A stretch of 64,000 nucleotides of DNA. It comes from Atherinomorus stipes (taxonomy: Eukaryota; Chordata; Actinopteri; Atheriniformes; Atherinidae). Of the stretch, positions 38,701 through 53,700 are shown piece by piece. The notes under the pieces are model-generated. The model searched no databases and was not told the origin of the DNA. It saw only the letters and a program-made list of their open reading frames with translations. The DNA lies in contig JALJCO010001241.1 in NCBI GenBank assembly GCA_023101725.1, forward strand, positions 1 to 64,000, given 5' to 3'. The position numbers were made by a program, and so were the translations under genes. Every line of letters starts with the position of its first letter. Within the stretch, counting starts at the first letter, position 1.

Positions 38701-41700
38701 CCGGGTCACAATCACAAGCTGTAGAGCAGACACTCACTGGGTAAGTTTGGTAAACATGGATAAAAAACATCTTTCAGGATAAGACTGTGATGCTTCTTCC
38801 TGGCTATAAGGAGCATGTATTATAAGGTCATGTGATTTCTGAGATGTAAGGCCACCAAGATGTGATCTGACAAGAACATCCACTTGATCCTGCATATATC
38901 TGAGCTCACACATGAACAACTTACTTCTGACTCAGGATTAATCGAATCAGTCCACTTTCACCTTTATCATGGATCCCTGGAATTTTTCAAGATTGACATG
39001 GAAACGTAGCGACTCCAGTGTACAGAGAAGTTTCCCAAAATAGGAGATATAACTAATATCTGATAAATACAGTGTTTCATTTGGAGCACAGACTATAAAA
39101 TTTGATTCAAAACAGTTACAATTGTTTTGTCTAGAATGAGGATGGTGACCATGAGCCGGTTTTCTGGAAAGGAACCTGAACATTTCCCAAGGAAAAGAAA
39201 CTGTCAAGTCATAAAGTAAAAGATTTGTCTTTTATTTTTGGGTAAAATCTAAAAGGCTGATAGTAATCACAAATTTAATATCCAAATCATGTTATTAAGC
39301 ACAATATTAATTCGATTTAAGTAAAGGAAATATTATGATTTCTCTTATTTCCAATCTTTGTGCTACGCAACACAAATGTACGTAAATGTGAAGATTCTCT
39401 TTTAAATAACTTCATGTGTCTTTCAGTAACAGCAGCCTGAATGAATAACGGTACTGAGTCACTACAAACATGCTCACCAATGCAAACCCGAGGGTCCCTT
39501 ATGTCCCTGGTGGGGTCTTTGTAGTGGAATGGTTTACACATCTCACAGTTTCGTCCCATTGTATTGTGCTCACAGTCATCACACACTCCTCCGCTGACGT
39601 TTCCCGTGGCCAAATACACCGCCATGTCAAAGTGGCAGAGGTTTGAGTGGCTGTTACAGTTACACTCTATAAAAAGAGACATTGATATCAGGCAAAGCAG
39701 TCATACTGTAGCTTATATAGAGTTATTCTGTTTATCCAATGCAGCCTCAATCCATACAACGTAAATAACATGCACATGCACATTCGGGGAATTTGTCAAA
39801 TAGATAATTGGATTTCGCAGGGAAATATTGTGATGGATTATTAATCAATATTTTTACCCACTTCTAGTAAAGTTAACTGAACTTACTCTTGCAGGCATTT
39901 GTGTTGCGTCCCTCAGCGGGCCTCCAAGGTAGGTCATTGTAGAAGTCATCACACTGCTCACAGTTCAAACCCTTGGTGTTATGGTTACATACACACCTGC
40001 CATGAACCTTAAAATGGTTAAGAAGGATGAGAGGGGACATTTATATAAGCTATGTCAAATAAGAAATAACAGATTCTTAAAATAGGGGAGTGGACTGCAG
40101 GAGGGAAATGAGTCAGAAACTGCTTATGGTTTTGTGGATTTGAGTCTTCTTACTCACCATTCCTTCTATGTCATCCCTGATGCCCTCAATAGGGGCACAC
40201 TCTGAGGCATGACCATAGCAAAAGCAGTTTCCACGTACAACGAGTTCATATATGGCGTAATAATATTTTTCTTTTATTTCAGCTCGGGGATCCAGAAGGT
40301 TGTCTCCCAGTGTGTGAAGTTTGGTGAAGTTCATTCTCAAGTTTGTGATCTTTAGTTGGTCTGATGAGAGGAAAATATGGAGAGAGTAAGCAGGGGGTTG
40401 AAACACAGACTCTCAGAAACAAGGTTGTTTCACGTGGACAGTTGCATCATTTGCCAGGTGTATGACAGAGGCTGGACTAATGTGTCAAAAATAAATCATC
40501 TAAAGGAGTAAAAGAGATGCTATGACCTGTAATACACTCATCTTTACAGATCACCCCTGTTCCTACAAGACAATGTCAGCCTGTGGAGCATGACGGAGCT
40601 GGTTGTGTGGCAAAGCATTAGGGAGAACAGTCAATGATCTGGGACAACGCAAGATTAGTTTACCATCAGTGCTCTACTGCACCTTCAGGTTACACTTAAA
40701 ATTTTACTGAACCAAAAGCAAACAGGAAAGATTATTCAAACTTCTTAGAAAAAACTTTTTTTAAATCACTAAACCATAGCATATGGAGGCAATGTGGGTT
40801 TTAAAAAAGGTGCAAAAGGGTGAAGGACAATAGGTGTTATTTTTCTAAATTTATTTATTTGACCTATATTTATCCAGGTAAATCCCATTGAGACGCTCAG
40901 TCTCTTTTTCAAGGGAGACCTGTTTACCTAACGTACATGTCTTTGGATGGTGGGAGGAAGCCGGACTACCCGGAGAGAACCCACGCATACAAAGGGAGAA
41001 CATGCAAACTCCACACAGGAAGGCCACTGTTCAAACCCCCTCCCCAGCCGAGGCTCAAACCAGCGACCTTCTTGTTGTGAGGTTGCGGTGCAAACCACCA
41101 CGCCACCGTATAGCAAACACGGGGTCATTTCATTGGATTTCTTATTAGGAATCAGACCAAATGCTGCACAAGTCGCATGCAGTCTCTCTGGAACTTATTC
41201 AGGGCACCAATGTGTGCAAGAAAACAGTTATTATGACGATACTAACATTCAAATGTTAAGGAGGACATAATGATTGCCTTGCTAGAAATCCCGTGCTGGT
41301 GCATAACAATGTAGAAAAGTGAGGCTAATGGGAATATCATAATTGTTTTGTAATTCTGTTTTTCTGTCGTGGCTTAAAATATCTCCTGATACGTTACGTG
41401 GGATCTTGCCCTAAAGTAAAGTACTGAACATGCATGAACTTCGTGGCAGTGGTTATTAGGGACAAAAGCAAATCTGGATCAAGGGAAGAAGCCAAACAGC
41501 TGGGTTCATGGTGTAGTTCTCACAACCTCTTCCTCAGTGTGGACAAGATCAGTTAGGTTGTCACTGATTTCAGGTGAGATGGTAACAAGGATCACAAACC
41601 ACTAATCATCAACATGACTGCTGTGAAGGTCAGCACTGTGTAGTACGTGGGGGCTCACATTGATAATGATCTCACTTCAACCACTAACTCTTCAGCAGCC

Positions 41701-44700
41701 CTCAAAAGGCTCAGCAGCAGCTCTACTGCTGCCGCAGACTCCCTGCACCGGTAAAAGCATCAAAGCTTTACAACCTGGTTCAGGAGCTGCAGTGCAAAGG
41801 ACAAGAAGCAGCTTAACTGGCTGATTAAGACAGCCAGCAAACTCACTGGTGCCCCGCTCCCTGGCCTGATGGAGGTATTCCAGCAGTACTGCATCAGTAG
41901 AGCCATCCCCATCATCATGGCCTGCTCCACCCCTTACCCCCACATCCTTTCCCTCTTGCCATTAGGATAAGATATCAGCTGCAGGACTAGAGGAAGCAGA
42001 ATAACGTCTTTCCCCAGGCTATGAGAGTCATTATCAGACTGTCTGCCATGCCCATATACACACCCACACTTTCCCTTGACAGCTAGCCACCTGCAAAGTT
42101 AAGAGTTTGACAGAATGGACCATTTTTATCTTAATTTATTACTATTTATTTCATGATGCTCATATTTCATTATGTAACTGTTAAATTTGTTGTTGTATGA
42201 TATTTTTTGTATTCTATTTGTATTTAGCGTTGCATTGTAGCCACTAATTAATAGACAAAATTTTGGTCTCTTGTATATATAAATGCACCATGAAAATTAC
42301 AGTAAAATTCTTGATGTTTCTCTGACAATGTACTTTCTCCATCGATGGATATAATTTTCTTCTTTAAACTCATAAGTAAATAATAAAAAAAACACATCAA
42401 AATGTCACTCCTGTTTTTTGGGCGCACGACCGTCTCCAAAAATGATGGACAGTAATGGAATGAGGATTTAAGAAAATATTTTCCTTATTTTGACGCTTTA
42501 TCTCCTTGAACACATTTGAAGAGGGTAAAAAAGAAAGATTGTTTCCATCTGGAGAGACATATCTGTCTTTACTCCCTTTTAATCTTGTAAAAAAGCAGGA
42601 ATCGTAACATCTTGTACTGTTACAGTCCAGCTGTTTACCAGAAGTAGTCAGTGCACGCACACGAAACTAGTAATTTATGCATGCACCATGTGTATGTCTG
42701 CATGTAATTTCATAATAACACAAACCTTTTCTTTCATTGATATGCAATTTCTGGAACTATTGTGTTTCCCTCGGGCCCATTTTCCCCTGTCAACATTAAA
42801 GGGAACACCCACTAATGTTTCCTACAAACTATCAGGCACATACAGAGTCAGTACTGACGGGTCCATAATCTGACAGCAGAAACACCTGTTCTGCTTGGCA
42901 GAACTTTGAAGCAATAACTGTGTATTAGTAAACGAAGCAGAAAATTTTATGGTAATTTTTACATTTTCCTAACCAACATAGTCAGCATGAGGATTACAAT
43001 TATTTTAATTGGGAACATTTGTATTTAAGCATCTGAACAGCTGCATATTCCACTAACAGCTTTTTCTGCAGCATGTAAAAACTCTGACTTCCTCATGTTT
43101 TCTGTCATTGCAAATCCTGAAGCAAAAGCATTAAAATAACACAGATGAAATGCTTTGTGGGGGGATTTATTATCCGACTAACACTGACCTTGCCAAGTTG
43201 GCTTCATTTGCAGTAATACAATCTCATTCTGACTAAATACAGCTTTTCTCTGCAGCTACTCAAAACTGAGAGAATGTTTTTCTGGATTTCATTGGCAGAC
43301 TGGAAAACGGTCATCTGTCTCATCCAAAAATAGATGCTACCGGACCATAAACCAGCTGATGGCATTCAGTCCGATCAAACATAGGTAGCTATGAAATGTG
43401 TGATCCTTCAAGATTGACGCAGAGATGACAACGCAGTGCTTGCTCTTGTTATTTTCAACATTATGTCCGCAAGAGGGAGCAGAGAGAGAGGGAGAGGGCC
43501 AGCTAGATATGAGCTGTTTTATTAAGTTTTATGTTCTCTCTAATTAAAGCTTTAGTGATCACTTAAAATATTCATCACTTATTCACAATGAAACAGCTTT
43601 TCTTTTTCTTTTTTTTTAATTTCAGATGATTTTCAGATTTTTGCTTTATTAGAGTGTAAACTGGCTGTACGGGCATTATAAAGTGTAAAGCAAGGAAATG
43701 CTGCCACCGAGCTGTAAAAGCTTTTTTAAAAAAAAACACTTTGATTTGATTTTTTTGGGGGGGGGGGGGGTCTTAAACTTGACATAAAGCTCTTTACTTT
43801 AATAGTGCTGAGTGATTTCTGGTGTCATAAAATTTATTTAGCATTCATTTTAAGGTCACAGTGGAAGGAAACATTTTTCATTAAGATATTTGTTCTTTTA
43901 GTGTATTGATAATTTATTCAAAGATCCCTCCTACTTTACAGAAGTACTGTCGTCCTCACATTGAAAGAATTGATATGCACTATAAACCTGTATCTTGAAG
44001 TTAGCTGCTTTAACACAGAAGCAGCCAGGCAATAAAATATTCTTTTGATCCCAGTTAAATCTTCCTGGGAGCTGTGTATTGTACCAAGGAAAGCTTTATG
44101 AGTCAAATATGCTACAGATGAGCAATGTTAAATCTATGGCTGTTAATTTAATGATGCCAGAGAGCCAAGCATTGTTAATAAACAAAAATACTGCCCATTT
44201 AGAACTAAAATAAAGTGCATGTTTTCAATTGTTTTGACAACAGCAGACAGTAAATATGAATTGTTCAGCTGCGAAGAGGGCAGAGGTCTTCATGTCAACC
44301 AGTTCTGTCGAGATATTTCACAACGAAGCATGACAGTCTCTGCTGCATTGTAGGAAACTTAGTTATGGTTTCTGGGAAAAGCTCTTATGTTCTGCCAGGC
44401 TAAACATACAGCCAGGACAGTGAGACTGTGTGGGAGAGGAGCAGCTGCTTTTCACATCTCACCATGTCCTCTGCACAGCAGGGCCATGTTTCACACCCCA
44501 GAGAGAAGGGCTTTCACAGTATGTGATGTGTCACAACTGGACGACAGAGCTGATAGTGCTGAGTTTGATTTATGGTGACAATGTGAATATCTGTCTCAAA
44601 AGAAAGGAAAAAAAATTGGGGGGGATCCCAACACTTTTAAGATTGGCTGTGGTACAAGTTATATGTAGTTTATTTAGTTTGTTTCTTTTTTCACAAGATT

Positions 44701-47700
44701 TCAGCATATGATTGTAAAAGACAAACAAAAGAGGTCCCCAATCTTATAGATGTGATTTATAATTTATTGCGCTACAACTTCTTCTTTTTTTTATCATCAA
44801 GAACACTGAATATGCAAAAAAATTGTTCTCCATAGAAAATAGCTTTTAAAATAAGTGACAAGAACACATTCAACCTCCATTAACAAGGTATTGGTTTGTC
44901 CAAAATAACCTCAACTCACTGCATGATTGTACCGCTTTTAGAGATATAAATGTGACCTACTCTGGATGCTGGGGCTGTACGGATCCTCAATCCTGATGGC
45001 TGGATCCAGCACTCTGTAGATGATCTAGGCCCAGAAATATGCATTACTCACACAAATTACTATAAGTTAATGACTTGAAATGTTCTGTGGGCCCATACAA
45101 GCTCTTTTTTAGACATGAAATATTAATGGTTTAATCTGTTTGAATAACACTGACTCATTCAAACATGCAGCAACACAAACTGATGCCAACTGTTTCTGTC
45201 ATTCATGTTTCCTTTCATGCCAAGGAAAATGATATAGGCTTTAAATAATAGGCATTTTTTTGAATATTTAAACTCGGAGCATCTTTTAAGGGGTACACAA
45301 ATTCTTATACACACCTTTTGTGCAAAATCCTTTCAAAGCTTATACAGGCCAGTCAGTTTTGGGGCAAAGTCAAACAACCAAAAAACATCAGATGATTTTC
45401 TTTTTAACTTAATGTAAGGATTTTTGCTTAAAGTGGGAGGAAAAAAAATATTTTCATCTTCATAAAAGAGCAACTGGCCCTCAAAGCATTTTATAAAGTT
45501 GATTTACTGTGGACTCAAACAATGAATGTGATGTGGGGTTAATCAGGTTATTGTCTTCATTGATCACTCACCTCTCCTTCTGTTGATGGCTCAATATCAG
45601 AATAGCGTGACTCACAGATAACATCATTAATATTTCGCAAAGGACCCTGCGAGGCTCCAGGAAAGGAAGCAGCACAGTCATGAGCAAAGTAGCGATAGAC
45701 CTGCCAGGTGCGACCAAAATCTGCTGATCGCTCAATAAGCATCGCCGCTGGACGGAAAGTCTGGAAGAAGAGAATATAAAAACTTCTGTAGTGTATTTTG
45801 CTGCTAAGTTCTTTTGTGAAGGTCAAGTCCCTGAAGTGTTTTCACTTTACCTTGAATGTCATAATCAGATGAGTGAAATGAAACTCTGCCTCCAGATCCA
45901 GCTGGATGAAAACATCTGACTTTCCTAAAAGAGACAGACAGAAAACCCGTCTGACCATGTGCAGTTTACATGAACTGAACGGTTTCTTCATTTCTGATTG
46001 ATAGTTGACACAGAGTTATGTTGAGTTGTAGTAAGTGAAGTAGCAACTGCACTTTTGGCTTAGGATAAGGCTTCTTGACAAGAAAAGCCATTCAATCCTG
46101 GCAGGAGAAATGTGGAGAGCATGTCGGAAAAGCCCACACACTTCCTGAGCCCTTAAGGCCCACTCTGCTCTGAGGGCTACTTTCACTCATGTTCTCTGTG
46201 TTTTGTATTACTACTGCAGCACAAATGGGAGTTTCCCACTCGAGTACACGAGCACATAAATGTCACACTGCATGAATTTTCCATCTGACTTACTGCTTTA
46301 AAAAGCAATAACATTTAAACTGCTGATTTAAAGACAGATAACAGCTCTTTCATACACACATGTCAAAGAGACAAAGAGAGAAAGCGATTCCTGTTCATTC
46401 CAACATTTTGTGAAGACAGACATTTACCTATTTACCCCCAGAAAACAACTCTGTACTGTAAATGAGGAAAAGACTCATGTTTAGAGTCAAAACCTGAGTT
46501 GACTGTTGGCTCTTATTTCTAAAAAGCACTCTCTTTATTTTATCAATCTCATGTTGCAGAAGAACGAAGCAACTTCAGCTATACAACAAATGCCTGATGG
46601 CCAAGTCAGCAGCTAACAGGTGAATGGCATTTTACAGCCATTAAATGTCCACAAATAGGGGGCTAAAAAGGGAGCTAATATACAGAAACTGGGTCAGCTT
46701 TCAATGAGTTAATGAAATGCTCTCATGCTAGTCTTTAGCCTTTCAAAACGTATTGAAACTTGTGACATACAGTAGATATCATTAATGTTTTCACGCAATG
46801 TTATTCTAAGCTAGCCATGCATTTTTAGTTAAGTCAACAGATAAAAACGGCGCCTGATGATAAGTAGTTATAAGTGTCATATTGTGGCAGTTTATCTAAA
46901 CAATAATGAGACAATCTGGTTGAAAACACTTGTAAAAACATATACTGTACTTACACTCAATTAAAAAATCAACAGCAGTAAAGATATATGAAAGAAAATG
47001 TAGAGAGGAAGGAGGGGTGTAACCCAGCCTGGGAACAGAAAAGAGAGGGAGGCAGAGAGGATGAAAATAGAAGAGGAGACCTGGACCATATGGACAGTTG
47101 GCAGTGTACATTTTTACCCTTGCTAACTGGGCAGTTTTTGGACCAGTTACTCATCTTCCACGTAATGGCAAACACACCATCAGTGTTGAGAAAAGCCACC
47201 TTATTCATCAATGAACCAATATGGATTTAAAATGCCCTAAAAACAAAAAGTCAACATGTTTGCAACAAGTCCCAAGAGACAGCATTTTGATGAACACAAT
47301 CAAACCCCTGTAACTCACACCAAATAAGCCTTCTGTGCATCACAAAGACGCCACGGAAAAGCAGCAGTAAAAATAGTCTCTATACTTCCTGTGCCCTTCG
47401 TCCTCTTCTGTTTCTCTCTGGTTCTATTCTCGGTCTGCTGCAGCACAGTGAAGTCATCAGCAGCTCTCCATTACTGTACCAGGGCTCACAAACAACTGAA
47501 ATAAGCCTTGTGTCTCAGTGAGAGATTTTTGCAACTACTTCAGAAAATACATCATTTAAAATGCATTCCTCTGCCTATCCACATCGCTGCCTCACTCCTA
47601 GTTTCATTTTTCCACTGGAGTTTGAAATTTTCTTTTTTCTTCCCCTCTCCAATTAGATACCACAGTAGGGTCGACTCTGTTATTAAGCCCATCTGCAGAT

Positions 47701-50700
47701 GGTCAGAGGATGTTGGTCACAGTGTGCAAGAGTGTGTGTTTTTATTTTAAGAGCTATATGTTTTATTATTGTAGCTGAAATCAAATGTTAGGGACTTTTT
47801 CTTTTTCCAGTTCATTTCTCTTGACAATTAAAGGATTTCTTCCTCAGAAAATCCAAAAACATTATTTTATAGCTTTCTCATTTTCTTTTTTTCATTTGTA
47901 TTTACTTTAGTTTGCTCTTAAATATCATCAGATGTAACAATAATCCAGTACCCAAAAGTAATGACATTATAAACTTGGTCATATATTAAACTATGCAAAT
48001 CAACACCCAAACCAAAGTTAAGTCAGGGTAAATAGGGATAGTTCATTAGATTTGGAACTGTTTGGCATAAAAACCAAAGTACAGATGTAAAAGTGACCAT
48101 TTTGACCTGATGATGGCACTAGATGCAAATTCAGCAATTCTCATTGGATATATTGCATATGAGCAAGACACCAGAGTGAAAGAGGATTCCTGCACTCGTT
48201 CATCATGAACAAAGTCTCCTCACCATTCTCAGACTGCCACCAGGACTTCTTGCGGTGAGGCTTGAAGGTGGTGATGACATTTTCTATCCGGTGATTGATG
48301 GTGTTGTACACTGGGTCATATGGCCGTCTGGAGTCACAATCAAAACACTTTTTCTCATCCTGCAGCAAGGTAAGAAAAGTTCACATGGTCAGAACTGACA
48401 AACACAGATTCAAACTACGCTTCACATCACACACACTTACCTGCAAATGACTGACAATGCAGTAGGGCTCTTTTTTTCTCATCCCACATGTAGAAGAAGC
48501 CTTCAGATTTTTTTCTCTTCCGACCAGTAAGTCTCCAGTTGCTGGGTAACAGCTGCCATGGGCACAGCCATGGCTGCGGTCAGGCTCCTGGCCAGCAGCG
48601 GCAGCCAGGACTGGAAAGAGGGAAACAGGAAATGAGCTACAGTGAACAAGAAGTTACAATGCAAATCAGCATCTTTTCCAAACAAGGGACCCAATCATGA
48701 CCTTAAGTTAGCAAATAAAGAAAAATTAAACAGTGCCCTTCTTTCTGACCTAAATATTGATACAATATCAAACAGTCTTATCACTTCCTGAGGAAAAAGG
48801 ACTCCAGGATGGGAAGTGAGACTGCAGGAAACCAACAGATACTATCTAACTACTCTACAGTAGTTAGATCCAGTAAAGCACCAAAAGAACCATCTTTTAA
48901 AAAGGAATAAAATCACTTAATTTGTGTTGTTCTTTATGAAAATTGTAAAGGGTGCATTTTGATCAGTTGTCACATTCTTCTGAGTTTAAAGCTGTAGAAA
49001 AACCTTTTCTAAGGGGCTCTAGAGGGATTGAAGTGGGGCAGAAGTAGGGCCTTCCTGCTTGCTCTTTATGTTCCCTTTGTTTACTGCTACCGCTTGATTA
49101 AGAGCTGGTCCAGTGTTGAGTCAACATCACTGGTAGGGGGATTATCTCAGGTTAACAGGCTCTGCTACCTGCAGGGGTCCCAAGAACTGACCAGACAAAA
49201 GACCCCAGCTACAGGCCAAATCCAGAAATGCACCAAAGCAAGTCAAACAGGAGTAACCTAAGCCCAGAATATTATTTTCATGATTGATACGTCCACCAGA
49301 TTGTGATGTGACAACATACTGAACTGAAGCGATAAGTGTCTGTTTCAGTGTTGGAGTCTCTGCGTGACTTAATAGTCGGGCTATGCGTGGGAGTTAAAAT
49401 AAACCTTATAAACTTTCATGACAACCAGCAGCCGTCACACATTCCACCAGACATCTACGTGAATCACTCCTACATGCCTCTTGGACCTGTGTGTGTGCTG
49501 GTTTGCATGTGTGCAGTGCAGAGTAAATCGGTATGAAGAGAGAACCATGTTCTTCCTGTCAGTCTCCAGCCTGTCCGGAGCAGATGTTTCTAATCCTCCC
49601 TCTACTTTCTACATGACAAAATGTGGGATGCCGCTGTGCAAATAGTCCTGCATTGTGGATCAAATTCGACAGTCTTTGGAAAACAAAATTCACACTTGTT
49701 CCAAATAAAAGAAATAAACACAATGACTCCTCTGCAGTAATCTGCTTTATATAAACAGCTGTCAACACACATCCAGAAGCTACTCTGTAAAAAATAATAA
49801 TATGCACCACGTATTCAGCATGAATGGAAACAGATTCATCTCGCACAACTGCAACAACCAGCATCATCTGTCTCAAGACAATTAAAAAGTGAGATTAAAA
49901 GAAGTAGTGTAACAGAAAAAATGTCTCCCCAAGTCTTTGGGAGAGTCTTGCTAATATCTGATTTAAGATTTGTTCAAAAGGTTCAAATAGATTAACAGAG
50001 TACAAGGTTAAGTTTTTGTTGGAAATTTTTGCAATTTTTTATTTATTTTTATTATTGCATTGAGGTTTGTACATAGACATGGAGGAAACACAATGTTCTG
50101 AGCTTTTATTTGTTCCATCTTTTGATTTCTTCATTTGCACTCAAGTTGTCCAGGCATGCACTGATGAAATGTTTAGAACACACCAATGGGCACAATGTCG
50201 GAAAACTTTACTGACCATGATCTAATGACTCAAAACTTCCATTTTTGGCCAGTTTTGCATAGAGGTTTCTCTAGATGAAAATCTAGAAAGTGCCTGAAAA
50301 TTAGGGATGGGCGATATTTTATCGTATGCGATATATCGTCAAAGAAATTCCCCACAATAACAATTTGTCCTCTCATGATAAAAACGATACATTCAATTTA
50401 TCAGGTTGTGTTTGCAGTTGCACGACTTTTTTTTATAAGCCAATTTAGTTTTGCTGTTTGCATCATTTGAATAAATGTGGAATTTGGTCTCTCATATTTC
50501 AGACTTGTTTGATTGGTGTCACTACAGTTTTGCAATACAGGTGCACTACTTGAACTTAACTGATATAGTTTAGTGGCTTCTAGTATTTTGTAGGGCTTTC
50601 AAGACAGAATTTAGTGACAGATTTACTATACAAAACATTATGCTGATAGTTTTTATTGTCACTTATCGCTACCGTGATAAATAAGGGCGCATTCAGAAAG

Positions 50701-53700
50701 CATAGTCCGCGAGTCTCGGTCTGTTTGGGGACTCGGTCCGGTTGGGGGTGGGGGTGGTCTTCCGGACCGAGATCGCGTTCCTCCACAAAGCGACATTATT
50801 TTTGTACGAGGAGCTGGATATGATTTCATCAGATCAAATATCGATTAAAGCTTTTACTTCGTCGTAACTCCGCGTCTGTCCACGAGCCATCTTTATAAGT
50901 ACCGCAGTCCCTCACGTGTGTTTGTTGTGGTGTTTACCCACGTTGTCCAACGTTTGACCCACAATGCCAATGCAATTTGTAGTCCACTTCCTGTATTTGG
51001 TTCACTTGAATCAGACCGAGACCTGTGTTTGCAGGCAGACCGAGTCCGGTTGTTTGTTCCGGATCAGAGTTCATTTGCGCATTCACAACTCCCCTAACGA
51101 AGCGGACTTTCCGAGTAAACGGACTCTGATTTGAATCAAAAAAGCTTTGTAAATGTGCCCCAAGAGAAATTATCGTGATACATTTTTTTATCCATATTTT
51201 ATTCCCATCCCTACTGAAAATGTTTAAATTATGGCCTGAAAGTAGGGCTGGGCGATAAACCAAAAATTTAAGAGACCAAAATTTACAGCGATAACCAGCG
51301 TCATTTTGCCCATGTCGTGTATAGTTTTAATAAAATGAAAAGTTGTTTTTGTTTGGTTTGGCTGTTTATAGATAGACTGTGCTCCTGTCCCTTTAAGACG
51401 CTGAGCTACATATAAGTCTGTAGTCAGGTGACTCCACTCCATCTAGTCTGCAACGACCTATCGTGCATTTATCGTTACCAAGGTGAACTGCTCAGTATAT
51501 GGTGATATTGATTTTAGGTCGTATCGCTCAGCCCAACCTGAATGTATTAATCGCTGCTTACATTCTTAGCTATTTTTTTCCCTCTGACAACCTTTTTAAA
51601 TAGCAAGATTAGCAGTACAACTTAAGAGTTGAAAACTCTTTATATATTTTGCAACATTGCTGCAGTGTGGGAGCTTGCCTTTCACTTTCACATGTCAACA
51701 AAACAATCTTGATGTCAGTTTTCCCTTCAAGGAAGTGTCTCTGCTCCCCACAGACAGCTTGGTGGTGATACTCCATATCATGGACACATAAAGAAGACTG
51801 GCTGTTGGTGGCTAGATGCTCTCTGCAGATTTGTACTCACCGACTAACATACAGGACACAGAGACAGCATGTTATCACAGCAGACCAGCTATAGATATGA
51901 AGCCTGCTGGGAACAGTGCAGAGAAAGATTTCATGTGGACACACACTTAAATAATCTTACACACACCCGAGAGAAACCTGTGTTTGCCTGGCATCCGGAC
52001 AAGAACCAGGCTGGTGCCAGCCAGATGAACAACAAGCAGATGTGTTTAACATTGTAGTTCTATTCTGAACACCTGTGCATCTAAACACACATGCCTCACT
52101 TCTGCCCAAAGGTACCCTTGTTTGTAATTACAGTATCCCGGCTGATGAGCCTGTGTTTAAGTGAATGTAGGTGTCATGTGAGTGCTTGTTGACAACACAA
52201 AAAACACCTATTTGTGGTTTTGTTCAAGATGAAATCACAACTGTAGCTGCTTAACAAGTATGATTATCAGCAAAGTGAAACAACAAACTAAATGAGCTGT
52301 GATAAAGTAGTTTGTTCTGAAGTTGTTCCCTTATCTGGTTGTTGGAGTGTGAAAAAACACAAGCAGAGCAGATGAGACGATGGCTGAAAGAAGTCTCAGA
52401 CTGACACAGTGCAGAGCTTCTGTACCGACAATGAGAAGATCCATTCAGACACAACATGATATCTGCTCTGGAAACTATTGGCACACTCTCAAAGACAAAG
52501 GAGGGTGGAGGAGCAAAGCACACATCTGATGTGCTAAGTAATCATTAGGATTCTTCTCGTCTTAAAGCTGCGTGATTTTGTCTTTGGCTGTGAACTGCAA
52601 CTGTAGCATCCCACCTCTAAAGACGTGTACTGACATCACTGTCCACCACACAAGCCCATCAAGACTTAAGGTGGGGGCTGGCATTACTGCTGACCCTGCA
52701 CCAATCTTTTATAGACTGAAAGAAAATTCCAGTCAAAGTCATGTCAGTTTGTGTGAACTAAAGCTAGGTGTTCATCCCTTCATGGAGTACAACAGATAAA
52801 ATCAAATAATGAAATGGAAAAATACTTATTCATTCCAGAAGGGAAATTCAATCAATTATGAGCCTGCAAATGACAATAACAAGCTACTTCTTTCTCTTTA
52901 AAGTCACTTTTATGTCTTGGCCTTAAACCCATTTATTGTTTTTATTGTGTCTCTTATCATTTTTATTGTTTTATTGTTTTAATGCTTTTATTGTTATAAT
53001 TGATTTGATTATTCTCACCGTATTTTGTGTATCAACTCTTTTAAAAGTGTTTTATGTTGGTGTTCAGCACTTTGTTTCAATCTCTGTTGCGTTAAAGTGC
53101 TCTATAAATAAAACTGAGTTGAGTTATTCCCCCAATTTTCATAGCATTTAAATAATCATTTTGTCAATTTTGACATCAATATTTACATCTGATTGCCATG
53201 CCAATGTTGGGATTCTTCATTGTTAGCATTGGCTCTAGAGTTGCTGGCTCGATTGCTATGTGCAGAAATAGCATCTTCTTTGCTTTACATTTCTCAAATT
53301 CAAGTGGACAAAAAATGAAGCAGGATGAGGGTGAAGGTAGCAAAGGGGCTCAAAAGCCCCATGGAGGTTGTTGCTTTCCTCCTGGACATGTAAGTTAAAC
53401 ATTTTCTAATGCTAATTAACGGTCAGTGGTTCTGTAACGTTGCTTATGCTAATTGAGTAAGCAAGTGTTAGTGCGCCACCCACTGGTTACAGTGAGATGT
53501 AATTGAGTCTTTTTTGCTAGTTTGCATTGTATGTTTTGAAGGGTCACAGTTGTATATATGCTCTGGTTTGATTGTGAATGGTCATGGTGGCCATAGTCTT
53601 TAATATACTTAGTGTGGAGTGTAGATTGTCTAAGAGAAAACGATCAATGCACGACAGAATGCAGCAAGAAAAGCCAAGCTCTGCCAATATTAGAGTCCCA

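Larger units (their letters stand above)
40361..44960 (-). other. lamb2: lamb2 intron between coding exons 6 and 7
   Basis: 4.6 kb. Holds the dispersed repeat at 40842-41120, the LINE remnant at 41480-42130 and a poly-G run at 43756-43770. The rest (42.2-44.9 kb) shows no recognisable element or exon. Confidence 0.8.

Noticed and set aside
51839..51900. Short frame MLSLCP near a GTGAGT donor, considered as lamb2 start exon
   Set aside because: The frame hits a stop before the good donor, and the alternative GTATGT donor is in the wrong phase.
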